Below are positions 33,268-41,711 of a stretch of 64,000 nucleotides of DNA, piece after piece. The translations under genes and the position numbers were made by a program. Position 1 is the first letter of the stretch; each line of letters starts with the position of its first letter. The notes under the pieces are model-generated. The model saw only the letters and a program-made list of their open reading frames with translations, ran no database searches and was not told where the DNA came from. Source of the stretch: DSSB01 sp046346845 (lineage in GTDB: Bacteria > UBA10199 > DSSB01); contig JAXMHH010000001.1 in assembly GCA_046346845.1 (NCBI GenBank), forward strand, positions 248,001-312,000, in the 5' to 3' direction.

Positions 33268-34268
33268 GAACTTTGCGCCAGCTTTTCCAAGGTTTCCGCG
33301 GCCGCGCCGCTCTCGATCGCATCCTTGGCCAGCACGGCGCCCTCTTTCAAGTCCTTCACCCGGTCCGCCACCACCAGGGCCGCTGCGGCGTTGAGTACGA
33401 TGCCGTCGCGGATCGGGCCGAAGAAGGTTTTTTCAAAAATACCCCGGAGCAGTTTGGCGTTGTGGGCCGCGTCCTTGCCCAGCAGGTACTTCGGGTCGGT
33501 GGCCCGCAGGCCGGCCTCGCCCGGCTCCACCGTCTTCTCGACCAATCCCTCCGGCGTCACCTCGGTGACATAGGTCACCCCGCTGAGGCTGAGCTCGTCC
33601 AGGCCGGATTCGCTGCTCACCACCCAGGCGCGCTCCGTCCCCAGACGCCGCAGCGCCTCCCCGAGGATGGGCCGCATGGCGGGCGCGAAGACCCCCACCA
33701 CCTGCCGCTTCACCCGGGCCGGATTGAGCAAGGGGCCGAGGAAATTGAAGACCGTCACCATGTCGAGTCGCCGGCGCACCTGCTGCACCCGCTGGGTGGC
33801 GGGATGGTAGCGCGGCGCCAGCATGAAGCCGAAATGCTTTTCCTCGATCGCGGCCGCGACCTCCTCGGGACCCAAATCGATGGGGATCCCCAGTGCCTCG
33901 AGCAGGTCCGCGCTGCCCGATTTGGAGGTGATGGCCCGATTGCCATGCTTGGCCACCGGCACGCCGCAGGCGGCGACCAAGATACCCGCCGCGGTGGAAA
34001 AATTGAAGGACCCGCTGCGGTCTCCCCCGGTCCCGCAGGTATCCACGGCCTTCTCTGTCTTCAGCCGCACGACCGTCATGCGTTCGCGCAGCACCCGCGC
34101 GGCCTCCGTCAGGACATCGGCGTCGAGCCCCCGCGTGGACAGGGAGGTCAAAAACAAGGCGATCTCGGAATCGCGGGTCTCCTCGCGGAGGATGGCCTCG
34201 AAGCCGCCACGGATCTCCTCGGGGCTGAGCGGGCCGCCGTCGATGATTTTCTGCAAGAGCTCCTTCAT
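33264..34268 (-). CDS. trpD: Anthranilate phosphoribosyltransferase
   Basis: A 334-residue enzyme that transfers phosphoribose to anthranilate. The PRPP motif is VDTCGTGGDRSGSFNFST, followed by KHGNRAITSKSGSADLLEALG and NFLGPLLNPA. The start at 34268 overlaps trpG (ATGA). Not fused to trpG. Confidence 0.95.
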   Translation of the reverse strand: MKELLQKIIDGGPLSPEEIRGGFEAILREETRDSEIALFLTSLSTRGLDADVLTEAARVLRERMTVVRLKTEKAVDTCGTGGDRSGSFNFSTAAGILVAACGVPVAKHGNRAITSKSGSADLLEALGIPIDLGPEEVAAAIEEKHFGFMLAPRYHPATQRVQQVRRRLDMVTVFNFLGPLLNPARVKRQVVGVFAPAMRPILGEALRRLGTERAWVVSSESGLDELSLSGVTYVTEVTPEGLVEKTVEPGEAGLRATDPKYLLGKDAAHNAKLLRGIFEKTFFGPIRDGIVLNAAAALVVADRVKDLKEGAVLAKDAIESGAAAETLEKLAQSS

Positions 34269-34849
34269 GCCGCCCGCGCCGTCTTCACCCGCTTGAGGAA
34301 ATTGTTCAGCAGCTCCTTGCCGGGCCTGGTGAGGATCGACTCGGGGTGAAACTGCACGCCCTCGACGAAGTATTCCTTGTGCCGCAGGCCCATGATCTCC
34401 CCGGCCTCGGTCCAGGCCGAAATCTCGAGGCTGGCGGGCAGGCTCTCGCGCTCGACCAGAAGGGAGTGGTAGCGGGTGGCGGTAAAGGGATTGGGCAACC
34501 CCGCGAACAGGGTCTTGGCGTCGTGATGGATCTCGCTGGTCTTGCCGTGCATGACGTTCTTCGCCCGGATCACCTTGCCGCCGAAGGCCTGGCCGATGGC
34601 CTGGTGCCCCAGGCAAACGCCCAGGATGGGGAACTCCCCCTTCAGCCGGTCGATGACCTCTAAGGAGATCCCCGCTTCGTTGGGGGTGCAGGGCCCCGGC
34701 GAGATCACGATGGCCTCGGGGGCCAGTTCGCGGATCTGCGCGACCTTGAGCTCGTCGTTGCGCTTGACCAAGATCTCGGCCCCCAACTCGCCCAGGTACT
34801 GGACGAGGTTGTAGGTGAAGGAATCGTAATTATCGATCATCAAGAGCAT
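34265..34849 (-). CDS. trpG: Anthranilate synthase glutamine amidotransferase component
   Basis: A 194-residue class I glutamine amidotransferase. The nucleophile is in GVCLGHQAIGQAFGG and the His-Glu pair in GVQFHPESIL. It supplies ammonia to TrpE and may double as the aminodeoxychorismate partner (PabA). It overlaps trpE by 10 bases and trpD by 4. Confidence 0.95.
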   Translation of the reverse strand: MLLMIDNYDSFTYNLVQYLGELGAEILVKRNDELKVAQIRELAPEAIVISPGPCTPNEAGISLEVIDRLKGEFPILGVCLGHQAIGQAFGGKVIRAKNVMHGKTSEIHHDAKTLFAGLPNPFTATRYHSLLVERESLPASLEISAWTEAGEIMGLRHKEYFVEGVQFHPESILTRPGKELLNNFLKRVKTARAA

Positions 34850-36300
34850 CGCTTCAGGGCCTCCATCACCGCCTTGGCCTTGTTGTTCGACTCGAGGTAC
34901 TCTAGCTCAGGACGCGAATCGAGCACAATACCGCCCCCCGACTGGAACCACACCTTCCCGCCCGCGCTGGCCAGGTGCCGGATGGTGATGGCGGTGTCCA
35001 TATTCCCCTGGAAATCGAAATAGCCCACTGCCCCGCCGTAGGGCCCGCGGCGGCCGGCCTCGAGCTCTTCGATGATCTCCATCGCGCGGATCTTCGGCGC
35101 CCCCGACAGGGTGCCCGCCGGAAAGGTCGCCCGCAACACGTCGACGGCGTCGAAGCCGGGATCGAGCTCGCCTTCCACGTTGGAGACGAGGTGCATGACG
35201 TGGGAATATTTCTCGACCGTCATCAACTCGGTGACCTTGACGGTCCCGCGCTTGGCGACCCGCCCCACGTCGTTGCGGCCCAGGTCGACCAGCATGATGT
35301 GCTCGGCCACTTCCTTGGGGTCGGCGAGCATTTCCCGCTCCATCCTGACCTCGTCGGCGGCGTCCCGGCCGCGGCGGCGCGTGCCGGCGATCGGCCGCAC
35401 CGTGACCTTGTTCCCTTCCAGCCGCACCATGACCTCGGGGGAGGAGCCTGTCAGGCACTGCCCATTCATCTCGAGGTGGAAGAGATAGGGCGAGGGATTC
35501 AGCTTGCGCAGCTCGCGGTAGACGCGGAAGGGCGGCACCTTGAGCTTCGCCTCCCAACGCTGGGAGAGCACCACCTGGAAGATATCGCCGGCCCGGATGT
35601 ACTCCTTGGCCCGCTCGACCATGGCGTGGAATTGCCGCTCGGAGGTGTTGCTCTTGGGCACGATCGACTTTTGCACCCGCGACACCCGCTCCCGCGGCAG
35701 GCTTTTCTTGAGCCGGGCCGCGATGGCGTTCAGACGCCGCAGGGCCTGGTCGTAGGCCCGCTTCACCGTGTTTTTCCCGCCAAGGTGCGCCATCACCAAG
35801 ACCTGGAGCTCATGCTGGACGTTGTCGAAGGCGATCACGCTGTCTTGGAGCATCAATTGGCAGTCGTAGAGGGGCAGGCCCGGCTTTTTCAAATCGGGCA
35901 GGCGCTCCATGAAACGGACCATGTCATAGCCCAGGTAGCCCACCAGGCCGCCGGCGAACCTCGGCAGCCCCTCGACATGGACGGGGGTGAAGCCCCGCAG
36001 GGTCTCGCGGATCGCCTCGAGGGGATTGCCCTGCAGGCGGTCGACGCGCTTGCCGCGGAGGATTTCGATCTGGTCGCCGAGCGAGCGGAATACCAAGTGG
36101 GGCTCCGAGCCCAGGAAGGAATAGCGCCCCCACTTCTCCCCGCCTTCCATCGACTCGAGCAGGAAGCGATAGGGCCCCGCGGTCATCTTGAGGAAGGCCG
36201 AAACGGGGGTCTCGGTGTCGGCGTTGCAGGTCGCGAGCAAGGGGAGCAGATTGCCGCGATCCGAGAGGCGCTTGAACTCTTTGAAGGAAATCAGGGACAT
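34840..36300 (-). CDS. trpE: Anthranilate synthase component I
   Basis: A 486-residue chorismate-utilising enzyme and first gene of the operon. The tryptophan feedback-site motif is LLES (RFLLESMEGGEKWGRYSFLG), and the catalytic core has PIAGTRRRGR, VDLGRNDVGRV and PAGTLSGAPKIRAMEIIEELE. Only 99 bases separate it from phoA upstream; I see no Trp-rich leader peptide or clear attenuator there. Confidence 0.95.
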   Translation of the reverse strand: MSLISFKEFKRLSDRGNLLPLLATCNADTETPVSAFLKMTAGPYRFLLESMEGGEKWGRYSFLGSEPHLVFRSLGDQIEILRGKRVDRLQGNPLEAIRETLRGFTPVHVEGLPRFAGGLVGYLGYDMVRFMERLPDLKKPGLPLYDCQLMLQDSVIAFDNVQHELQVLVMAHLGGKNTVKRAYDQALRRLNAIAARLKKSLPRERVSRVQKSIVPKSNTSERQFHAMVERAKEYIRAGDIFQVVLSQRWEAKLKVPPFRVYRELRKLNPSPYLFHLEMNGQCLTGSSPEVMVRLEGNKVTVRPIAGTRRRGRDAADEVRMEREMLADPKEVAEHIMLVDLGRNDVGRVAKRGTVKVTELMTVEKYSHVMHLVSNVEGELDPGFDAVDVLRATFPAGTLSGAPKIRAMEIIEELEAGRRGPYGGAVGYFDFQGNMDTAITIRHLASAGGKVWFQSGGGIVLDSRPELEYLESNNKAKAVMEALKRCS

Positions 36301-36361
36301 CGCCCCGGCTTAGCATAAGGGCCGGAACCGGGTCAAAGCCTTAGGGGCCGCCCTTCTCCTT

Positions 36362-36391
36362 GACCCAACCAGAGGTGGTTTTTCAACAGCT
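36362..36391 (-). repeat. Dispersed structured repeat, core-only copy 3
   Basis: On the minus strand AGCTGTTGAAAAACCACC is followed by a TTGGGTC tail, matching the core of the copies near 8.3 and 22.9 kb. It begins 9 bases after the phoA stop and lies in the short gap before trpE, so it may serve as phoA 3'-end structure. Confidence 0.6.
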
Positions 36392-36399
36392 TGCCCAAC

Positions 36400-38097
36400 T
36401 CAGCGATTGTTGAAGGCGTCGTCGATGAGCTTGGCGATGTCGGTATTGTCGATGAAGCCCCGCACCCGGCTGGAATAAGGCTCCGGCCCCTGGGCCATCA
36501 CCAAGACGGGCGTGGAGGTATGCGTCCCCGCCGCCCAGACCGAGTGGTTTTGCGCCGCCACCTCGCGCCCCATCAGGTCGGGATGGATCGAGGAGTGGAC
36601 ATAGAATTCGGGAAAATCCTCCGGTTCGGCGTCTTTGGCGCCCGGCTTGCGGGACAAGATGGCCTGCGCCTGCTCGGGGCTCAGCTCGTAGGAGGTGTTC
36701 TCCTTCACCGCGGCCAGCAGGTCTTTCACCGCCGTGTCCATGGTATAGGGCGGCGCCAGGGGCTCCACCTCCTTGGGATAGAGTTTCTTGGTGATCGGCT
36801 CGAGCATGGCGCGGAAGGATTTCTTCTGGTTGATCAGGTAATCGAATTTGTCGAAGGCCGCGAAGTCGTAAGGCTTGTGGTACTTCACCCCGGACTGCAG
36901 GGTCATCTCGATGCCCGGGGACTTGCCGTAGGCAAAGCCGAAACCGCCGGTCTCGTGGTCGGCGGTGACGATGAGCAGGGTGTCCGGGTGCTGTTGCACG
37001 TAAGCAACGGCGACCCCGATCGCCGCGTCGAAATCCAGCGTCTCTTGCAGCATCGTGCCCGAGTCGTTGTCGTGCCCGGCGTAATCGATCAGGCCCCCTT
37101 CCACCATCAGGAAAAAGCCGTTCTTCTTCTTGTCCAGGATATCGAGGGACTTTTGGGTCAGGGCGGCGAGGCTGGGAAGGCTCGCGATCTGCCGCCGCTC
37201 TTGGATCATCGGGAAGACCGAGGCGCTAAACAGTCCCAGCACCTTGGTGTTCTCGCCCACGTTGAGCTGCTCCAGCTGTTCCGCCTTGCAAATAAAGACC
37301 ATGCCCTTCCCGGCGGCCGTCGCCAGCAGGTTTTTCTGGTCCTCCCGCTTGCTCTTCCCGTCGATCGAGGCGTCGAGCTTCGCGCACTCCGGCACATCCG
37401 AGACCTTCATCGGCACCTTGGCGGCCTCGTCGGAATACTGCGGAATGAGGTTGGCGACGCCCCCGCTGAGCAGGACGTCGATGTCGTGCTGCTCGATCAT
37501 GTCGACGGCGATTTCGTTCTCCATGTCGCGGAACACCTGATGGCCCGCGAAGCTGCCGGGAGTGGCGTGGGTGATCCGGGTGGTCGAGACCAGGCCGGTG
37601 GCCTTGCCCAGCTTGGCGGCCTTCTCCAGGACCGTCTCGCAGGGATAGCCGTTGACATCCAGCCCGACGGATTCATTGAGGACCTTCTGCCCGCAGGCCA
37701 TCGCGGTCGCGGCCGCCGCGCTGTCGGTGACGATATCGCCGTAACTGGAGGTGCGCATCAGCCCGCTGTGGCCGCCCTTCAGGAGCTTTTCCATAGAGAG
37801 CTCGGGGTCTTCGGGCTTGCGCAGCTGCCGGAACAATACGGCCTGCGAGACCTGCTGGACCCCCATGCCATCGCCGATCATGAAGATGACGTTCTTCACG
37901 GCGGGCGGGGCCGGTGCCGCGTGGGTATCCGCCGCGGCCTCCGCGTTCGAAGCGGCCGCCGGGGCCGGAGGGGCGGGGCTTGCCGCCTGCTTGGCGCTTT
38001 GGTTCATCTGCCGGGCGCAGACGATGCCCCAAAAAATCAGGGCGAAGACCAGTGGACTGAGCTTGGTGAGACTACTCGATTGCGGTTGTTCGGACAT
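36400..38097 (-). CDS. phoA: Alkaline phosphatase
   Basis: A 565-residue alkaline phosphatase superfamily enzyme with an N-terminal membrane anchor or signal (residues about 14-30) and an Ala/Pro-rich linker to residue 65. The metal site begins with IFMIGDGMG, the serine nucleophile is in VTDSAAAATA, then MVEGGLIDYAGHDND, TADHETGG and the final ligand in AGTHTSTPV. It releases phosphate from organic esters in the periplasm. Downstream of a phosphate-type porin in the same direction, which supports a phosphate-starvation role. Confidence 0.92.
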   Translation of the reverse strand: MSEQPQSSSLTKLSPLVFALIFWGIVCARQMNQSAKQAASPAPPAPAAASNAEAAADTHAAPAPPAVKNVIFMIGDGMGVQQVSQAVLFRQLRKPEDPELSMEKLLKGGHSGLMRTSSYGDIVTDSAAAATAMACGQKVLNESVGLDVNGYPCETVLEKAAKLGKATGLVSTTRITHATPGSFAGHQVFRDMENEIAVDMIEQHDIDVLLSGGVANLIPQYSDEAAKVPMKVSDVPECAKLDASIDGKSKREDQKNLLATAAGKGMVFICKAEQLEQLNVGENTKVLGLFSASVFPMIQERRQIASLPSLAALTQKSLDILDKKKNGFFLMVEGGLIDYAGHDNDSGTMLQETLDFDAAIGVAVAYVQQHPDTLLIVTADHETGGFGFAYGKSPGIEMTLQSGVKYHKPYDFAAFDKFDYLINQKKSFRAMLEPITKKLYPKEVEPLAPPYTMDTAVKDLLAAVKENTSYELSPEQAQAILSRKPGAKDAEPEDFPEFYVHSSIHPDLMGREVAAQNHSVWAAGTHTSTPVLVMAQGPEPYSSRVRGFIDNTDIAKLIDDAFNNR

Positions 38098-38126
38098 TGG
38101 CTGACTCCGTCAAAATCCCCCTTGGA

Positions 38127-38272
38127 TTAGCAGTTTGTCGACAAAAACCGGTGGTCGGGCCAAGCCGCCGTAGGCGGATTGGCGGGTCCCGAAAATCCGA
38201 TGGATTTTTGGGCGGTCTAGGGAGGCCGGATTTACTCCGGCCGGAACAAGACGGTATGTCAACAGCCTGTTA
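38127..38272. repeat. Dispersed structured repeat, long copy 4
   Basis: This 146-base copy matches the reverse complement of copy 1 along its length (ACCGGTGGT, CCCGAAAATCC..GGATTTTTGGGCGGT, GGCCGGATT..CTCCGG, GGAACAAGA, TCAACAGCCTGTTA) with an extra CCGCCGTAGGCGG hairpin. Stems: CCCGAAAATCC 38188-38198 with GGATTTTTGGG 38202-38212, and GCCGGA/TCCGGC at 38225-38241. It fills most of the gap between the porin end and the phoA start. Confidence 0.75.
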
Positions 38273-38369
38273 GGCGCCCCTTATAGCCAGCCAAATAATG
38301 GGATCAAGGGATAAACGGTGGGCAAAGGTAGATTTTTCGGGCGAAATTGCGCAATTTTGGGTCAATTGC

Positions 38370-39692
38370 CTAAAACTTGGTCTGGAGCTTCAAGCGCCAC
38401 CGCTGCGAGGTCTGAACGCCTTCTTTGGTATTGGTGGGCAATACCGAGTAGTCGCTCTGCAGCTTGATGTGCTGCCCCAGCACATAATAGTTCAGGCCGC
38501 CCGCGAACTCGGCCTTGTCGTTCTGCAGCCCCTGCAGGAAGACCTGCGAGGCCCGGGTCACGACTTCCAGGTGCTTGGGAACGACGAAGTAGCCCGCCTG
38601 GGCGTAATAGCCGTAGTCGTTGGCGGTCGCCAAGGCGGTGTCGCCCGGCTTGGTGTGCCGATAGAAGAACTCGCCTTGCAGGGCCAGGCCCTTGTACTTG
38701 ATGCCGGACTCGGCCCCGAATTGCGTCACCTTGTCGTTGGAGAGATCGCGGACGTTGTAGTTGCCCGAGGCGCCGAAATAGGAGGCGATGCTCTCGGTGC
38801 GGGCGAAATCGCCTTCTTCATAGTTGGCGTCGCCGGTGATGTTGTAGACCGCGCGTCCCGTGTACAGGAGATGGTTGTTGAAATTGGTCGTGTTGGTGCC
38901 GCTGCCGTTGAAGAAACCGACATTGTATTCCAGTTTCTTCTTGAAGGGCCGGCCCTGGACGACGACGCCGATGTCGCGGCCGTTCTTCACCAATTTGTCG
39001 GGCTTGCCGTCCTTGTCGGTGTCTTGGGCCTGGGCATTTAGGAACTCGAGGGTGGCGAGCGAACGGTCGCTGAACTCGAGGTTGCTGCTCGAGATGATGC
39101 TCTGCCGGATCCAGGGGACGTCCTGCTGGCCGACGCGGATCTCGACGTTGTCGTTGAACTTGTATTGGGTCCAGGCGTCGAGCAGGAGCTCGTCCTTGAA
39201 TTTCGCGAAATCCACTTGCAGCTTATAGGTGAGCTTCTTGGTGGCGAGATGCCCCGAGAAAGTCAGGCGGACGTTGCGCATCTTGAAGCCGAATTTGTTC
39301 TCGCCCTTCTCGCGGTCGTAATCGAGCTCGAACTGGGCATAGCCGTTGACGTTCAACCGGTACTTCTCGTCGGAGGTCTGGATGAAGAAGCCTTTGCTAT
39401 AGCCGGCGTTCTTGACCGGCTCTTTTTCCGGCGCGGGGGGAGGCGGCGCCTCGGTCTTGACCTCGGGGGCGGCGGGGGCCGCTTGCGGCTGCTTGCCGCC
39501 CTTCAAGGTTTTTTGGCCGATGACGGAGGACTTGGCGCTGCGTTGCGGCTCGGCCTGGGGCGCAACCACTCGGCCGGCCGTCGGCGACGGGTCGGTCACT
39601 TTAAATCCAACCACGGAGTCCTTGGCGAAGACCGAGGTCCCGGCGAGACTCCAGACGATAAACGTGAGCCCCAGAAGTTTACGGTGCGACAT
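38370..39692 (-). CDS. Phosphate-selective porin O/P family protein
   Basis: A 440-residue outer-membrane porin: signal peptide (1-23, ending VFA), a Pro/Ala-rich linker (about 50-100), then a 16-strand-type barrel ending in KLQTKF with a terminal phenylalanine. The barrel has DAWTQYKFNDNVEIRVGQQDVPW, typical of the OprO/OprP family. Start 39692 has AAGGAGAGG upstream. The family takes up phosphate or polyphosphate. It probably precedes phoA in the same unit, although a structured repeat lies between. Confidence 0.85.
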   Translation of the reverse strand: MSHRKLLGLTFIVWSLAGTSVFAKDSVVGFKVTDPSPTAGRVVAPQAEPQRSAKSSVIGQKTLKGGKQPQAAPAAPEVKTEAPPPPAPEKEPVKNAGYSKGFFIQTSDEKYRLNVNGYAQFELDYDREKGENKFGFKMRNVRLTFSGHLATKKLTYKLQVDFAKFKDELLLDAWTQYKFNDNVEIRVGQQDVPWIRQSIISSSNLEFSDRSLATLEFLNAQAQDTDKDGKPDKLVKNGRDIGVVVQGRPFKKKLEYNVGFFNGSGTNTTNFNNHLLYTGRAVYNITGDANYEEGDFARTESIASYFGASGNYNVRDLSNDKVTQFGAESGIKYKGLALQGEFFYRHTKPGDTALATANDYGYYAQAGYFVVPKHLEVVTRASQVFLQGLQNDKAEFAGGLNYYVLGQHIKLQSDYSVLPTNTKEGVQTSQRWRLKLQTKF

Positions 39693-39890
39693 GCATCCCT
39701 CTCCTTTTCCTTGGCGGCAAATCCCCTTTGGATTTGACAAGTATTCGACGGAACGGAGAAAAAATTGCTAACTTTGTCGGAGCTTGGAGGTTGGACCCCC
39801 CCTTGGCCCTCCCGGTGTCCTTTCACGAAATTTCTGATTTCCGCTGCCCCGGCACCGCCCGCCTCCCGGATCGAATATTTTTATAAATAA

Positions 39891-39906
39891 TTTCAATTAG
39901 TTATAA
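39891..39906. promoter_or_regulatory. IHF-like site, identical to 22691-22706
   Basis: TTTCAATTAGTTATAA preceded by an AT-rich tract (39874-39890). It ends 23 bases before the -24 GG of the promoter at 39928-39944 and is the second exact copy of this 16-mer in otherwise GC-rich DNA. Confidence 0.5.
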
Positions 39907-39927
39907 AATCGTTCGAGCTGGCTCTCC

Positions 39928-39944
39928 TTGGCACCTCCGCTGCA
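39928..39944 (+). promoter_or_regulatory. Sigma-54 (-24/-12) promoter
   Basis: TTGGCACCTCCGCTGCA has a perfect TTGGCAC -24 element and GG-N10-GC spacing; the -12 element CTGCA differs from TTGCA at one base. It lies about 43 bases before the ATG at 39987. Confidence 0.75.
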
Positions 39945-39986
39945 ATTTCCCCGGGAGCGGCCTAGCGCCGCGGCAAGGAGATCGTG

Positions 39987-41159
39987 ATGTCCGTATCCGC
40001 ACCCCGCGACAATCTGTACCTCGACCGTTACTTTCCTGAGCCGGAGAACCCCGGCTATCCCCAGCCCCCCGCCCCGTCGGTGTCCACGGACGCCGATTAC
40101 GGTGATTTCGACTCGGCTTGGGGCGAGGAGGCGGAGCTGCCCGAGGAATCTCCCTCCGCGGACCTGCCGGAAGGCGATCCGACGCCCCCCGAGGGTCCCA
40201 GCCAAAAACAAGAGGCGCTGCTCGCCTGGCTGGAGGGCCACGGCAAGGACCTGGAAAACGATTATGAAGAGAGCCGGGAACGCCTCTCGGCCCTGGTGGA
40301 CGGCGTCGAGGAGCTGAGTCCGGAGCAGAAGCTCGCCCGGCTTCGCGAGGTCGAGGCCGAGCTGGACGCGATCGAGGACGACCTGGCGGCCTATCATAAA
40401 AAAGAAGAGAAATTGGCCGATGCGGGCCCTGGGGAAGAGGATTGGCTGCTGGAGGGCCCGATCGACTCGGAGGAGCTGGCCTCCGACCTGGAAGACAGCC
40501 GCGAGGCCCTGCAGAAGGAGCTCGACGCCACGCAGGAGGCGAAAGTCGAGGCCGAGGAGAAGCTGGCCCAGGACGAGGCCAAGGCGGAGGAGAATCGCGG
40601 CACCAAACAGGCCCTGCAGGAGGCCCTCGGCTATCTCAACGGCTCCAAGGGCGAGCTCTACTTCACGGCCAAGGTCTGGGGCGACAAGCACATCAAGGAC
40701 TACCACGAGGACGTCACCGAGAACGCCAGCCGCATCGTGGCGGCCATGGCGGACGCGGCGGTCAGCGGCGATTGGGAGACTGTGGTGAAATCGTCGATCG
40801 ACTCCCTGTCTACCGGCGCCGCCGACAACACCCTCGCCCTGGTCTATACCGTGATCGAGAAACAGGACCCGCGCCTTTTCGAAAAAATTCCCTCCCAGAT
40901 CCTGGAGGCGATGTCCGACGCCATCCTGCGGGGCAACGACCCGGGGGACAAGAACATCTACTACATCAAGCAGGACGGCAAATACGACGCGCCCAAGGAC
41001 GACCGGCGGCGCAAAGACATGCACCACTTCGACCTCTCCTACCAGGAGGCCGCGGACCGGCTGGCCGCCCAGGCCGAGCTCAACCGGCAGCGGGAGCAGG
41101 CCGAGGCGGAGAAAGCCACGGAGAATACAGCTGAAGGCGATGCGGCGGCCGGGGTATAA
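39987..41159 (+). CDS. Acidic coiled-coil protein of unknown function, sigma-54 controlled
   Basis: A 390-residue, acidic, soluble protein with no signal peptide. The first 75 residues are Pro/Asp/Glu-rich and probably disordered. Residues about 70-215 form long charged heptad-like helices (two coiled-coil blocks). Residues 220-330 are a compact helical part (ALGYLNGSKGELYFTAKVWGDKHIKDYHED), and the C-terminus is again coiled. ATG 39987 has AAGGAG six bases upstream; GTG 39984 is less well placed. No known family recognised. The strong -24/-12 promoter suggests that it is expressed conditionally. Confidence 0.75.
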   Translation: MSVSAPRDNLYLDRYFPEPENPGYPQPPAPSVSTDADYGDFDSAWGEEAELPEESPSADLPEGDPTPPEGPSQKQEALLAWLEGHGKDLENDYEESRERLSALVDGVEELSPEQKLARLREVEAELDAIEDDLAAYHKKEEKLADAGPGEEDWLLEGPIDSEELASDLEDSREALQKELDATQEAKVEAEEKLAQDEAKAEENRGTKQALQEALGYLNGSKGELYFTAKVWGDKHIKDYHEDVTENASRIVAAMADAAVSGDWETVVKSSIDSLSTGAADNTLALVYTVIEKQDPRLFEKIPSQILEAMSDAILRGNDPGDKNIYYIKQDGKYDAPKDDRRRKDMHHFDLSYQEAADRLAAQAELNRQREQAEAEKATENTAEGDAAAGV

Positions 41160-41167
41160 TATTCGGC

Positions 41168-41704
41168 ATGCGCAGCTTTTTGGCCCTAGACCTGCCGAAC
41201 ACGACGCGCGAGGCCCTGCGGGAACTGGCCCGGGAAAAAATCCCCGGCGCGAAGTGGGTGCCGGAAGGGCAATGCCACCTCACGTTGCGCTTCCTGGGCG
41301 AGCTCGGCGAGGCGGAGGTCGCGGCGCTGCGCGCGCAGCTCGAGCAGGTCCGCGGCGCGACCTTTTCACTGACCCCGCACGGGGTCGGCGTCTTTCCCGA
41401 CGCCCGCCGCCCGCGGGTGCTCTGGGTGGGCCTGGCGGCCCCGCCGGAATTATTCACGCTGCAAGGCTCCCTCGAGGCCGCGGTCCGCGAGCTCGGGCTG
41501 CCGCCCGAGGACAAATCTTTCCATCCCCACCTGACCCTGGCCCGCCTCAAGTTCCCAGCCACCCGCGAGATCGAGGCCTTCCTGGGACGGCACCGGGACC
41601 TTTCCCTCGCCCCCTTCGAGGTCCGCGAGTTTCACTTGTACTCGAGCCGCCTTTCTCCTAAAGGTGCGGAACACCGCAAGGAAGCCACCTATCCCTTGCG
41701 CTGA
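41168..41704 (+). CDS. thpR: RNA 2',3'-cyclic phosphodiesterase
   Basis: A 178-residue 2H-phosphoesterase (LigT/ThpR). The two catalytic motifs are HLTLRFLG and HPHLTLARL, about 80 residues apart, and the N-terminus MRSFLALDLP is typical. No Shine-Dalgarno site precedes the ATG; instead TATAAT lies at 41155-41160, just 7 bases upstream, so a leaderless transcript is possible. Confidence 0.9.
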   Translation: MRSFLALDLPNTTREALRELAREKIPGAKWVPEGQCHLTLRFLGELGEAEVAALRAQLEQVRGATFSLTPHGVGVFPDARRPRVLWVGLAAPPELFTLQGSLEAAVRELGLPPEDKSFHPHLTLARLKFPATREIEAFLGRHRDLSLAPFEVREFHLYSSRLSPKGAEHRKEATYPLR

Positions 41705-41711
41705 GGCGTCC

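Larger units (their letters stand above)
39693..39986. other. Divergent regulatory region between porin and coiled-coil gene
   Basis: About 290 bases. It holds the sigma-54 promoter and IHF-like site of the plus-strand gene and the unassigned promoter of the porin. A short hairpin AAATCC/GGATTT (39719-39735) sits in the porin leader, and GAAATTTC at 39827-39834 is palindromic. No clear PhoB box was found. Confidence 0.55.

Noticed and set aside
36301..36399. Possible trp leader peptide and attenuator before trpE
   Set aside because: The gap is only 99 bases, has no start codon followed by tandem Trp codons, and is largely occupied by the dispersed repeat core.
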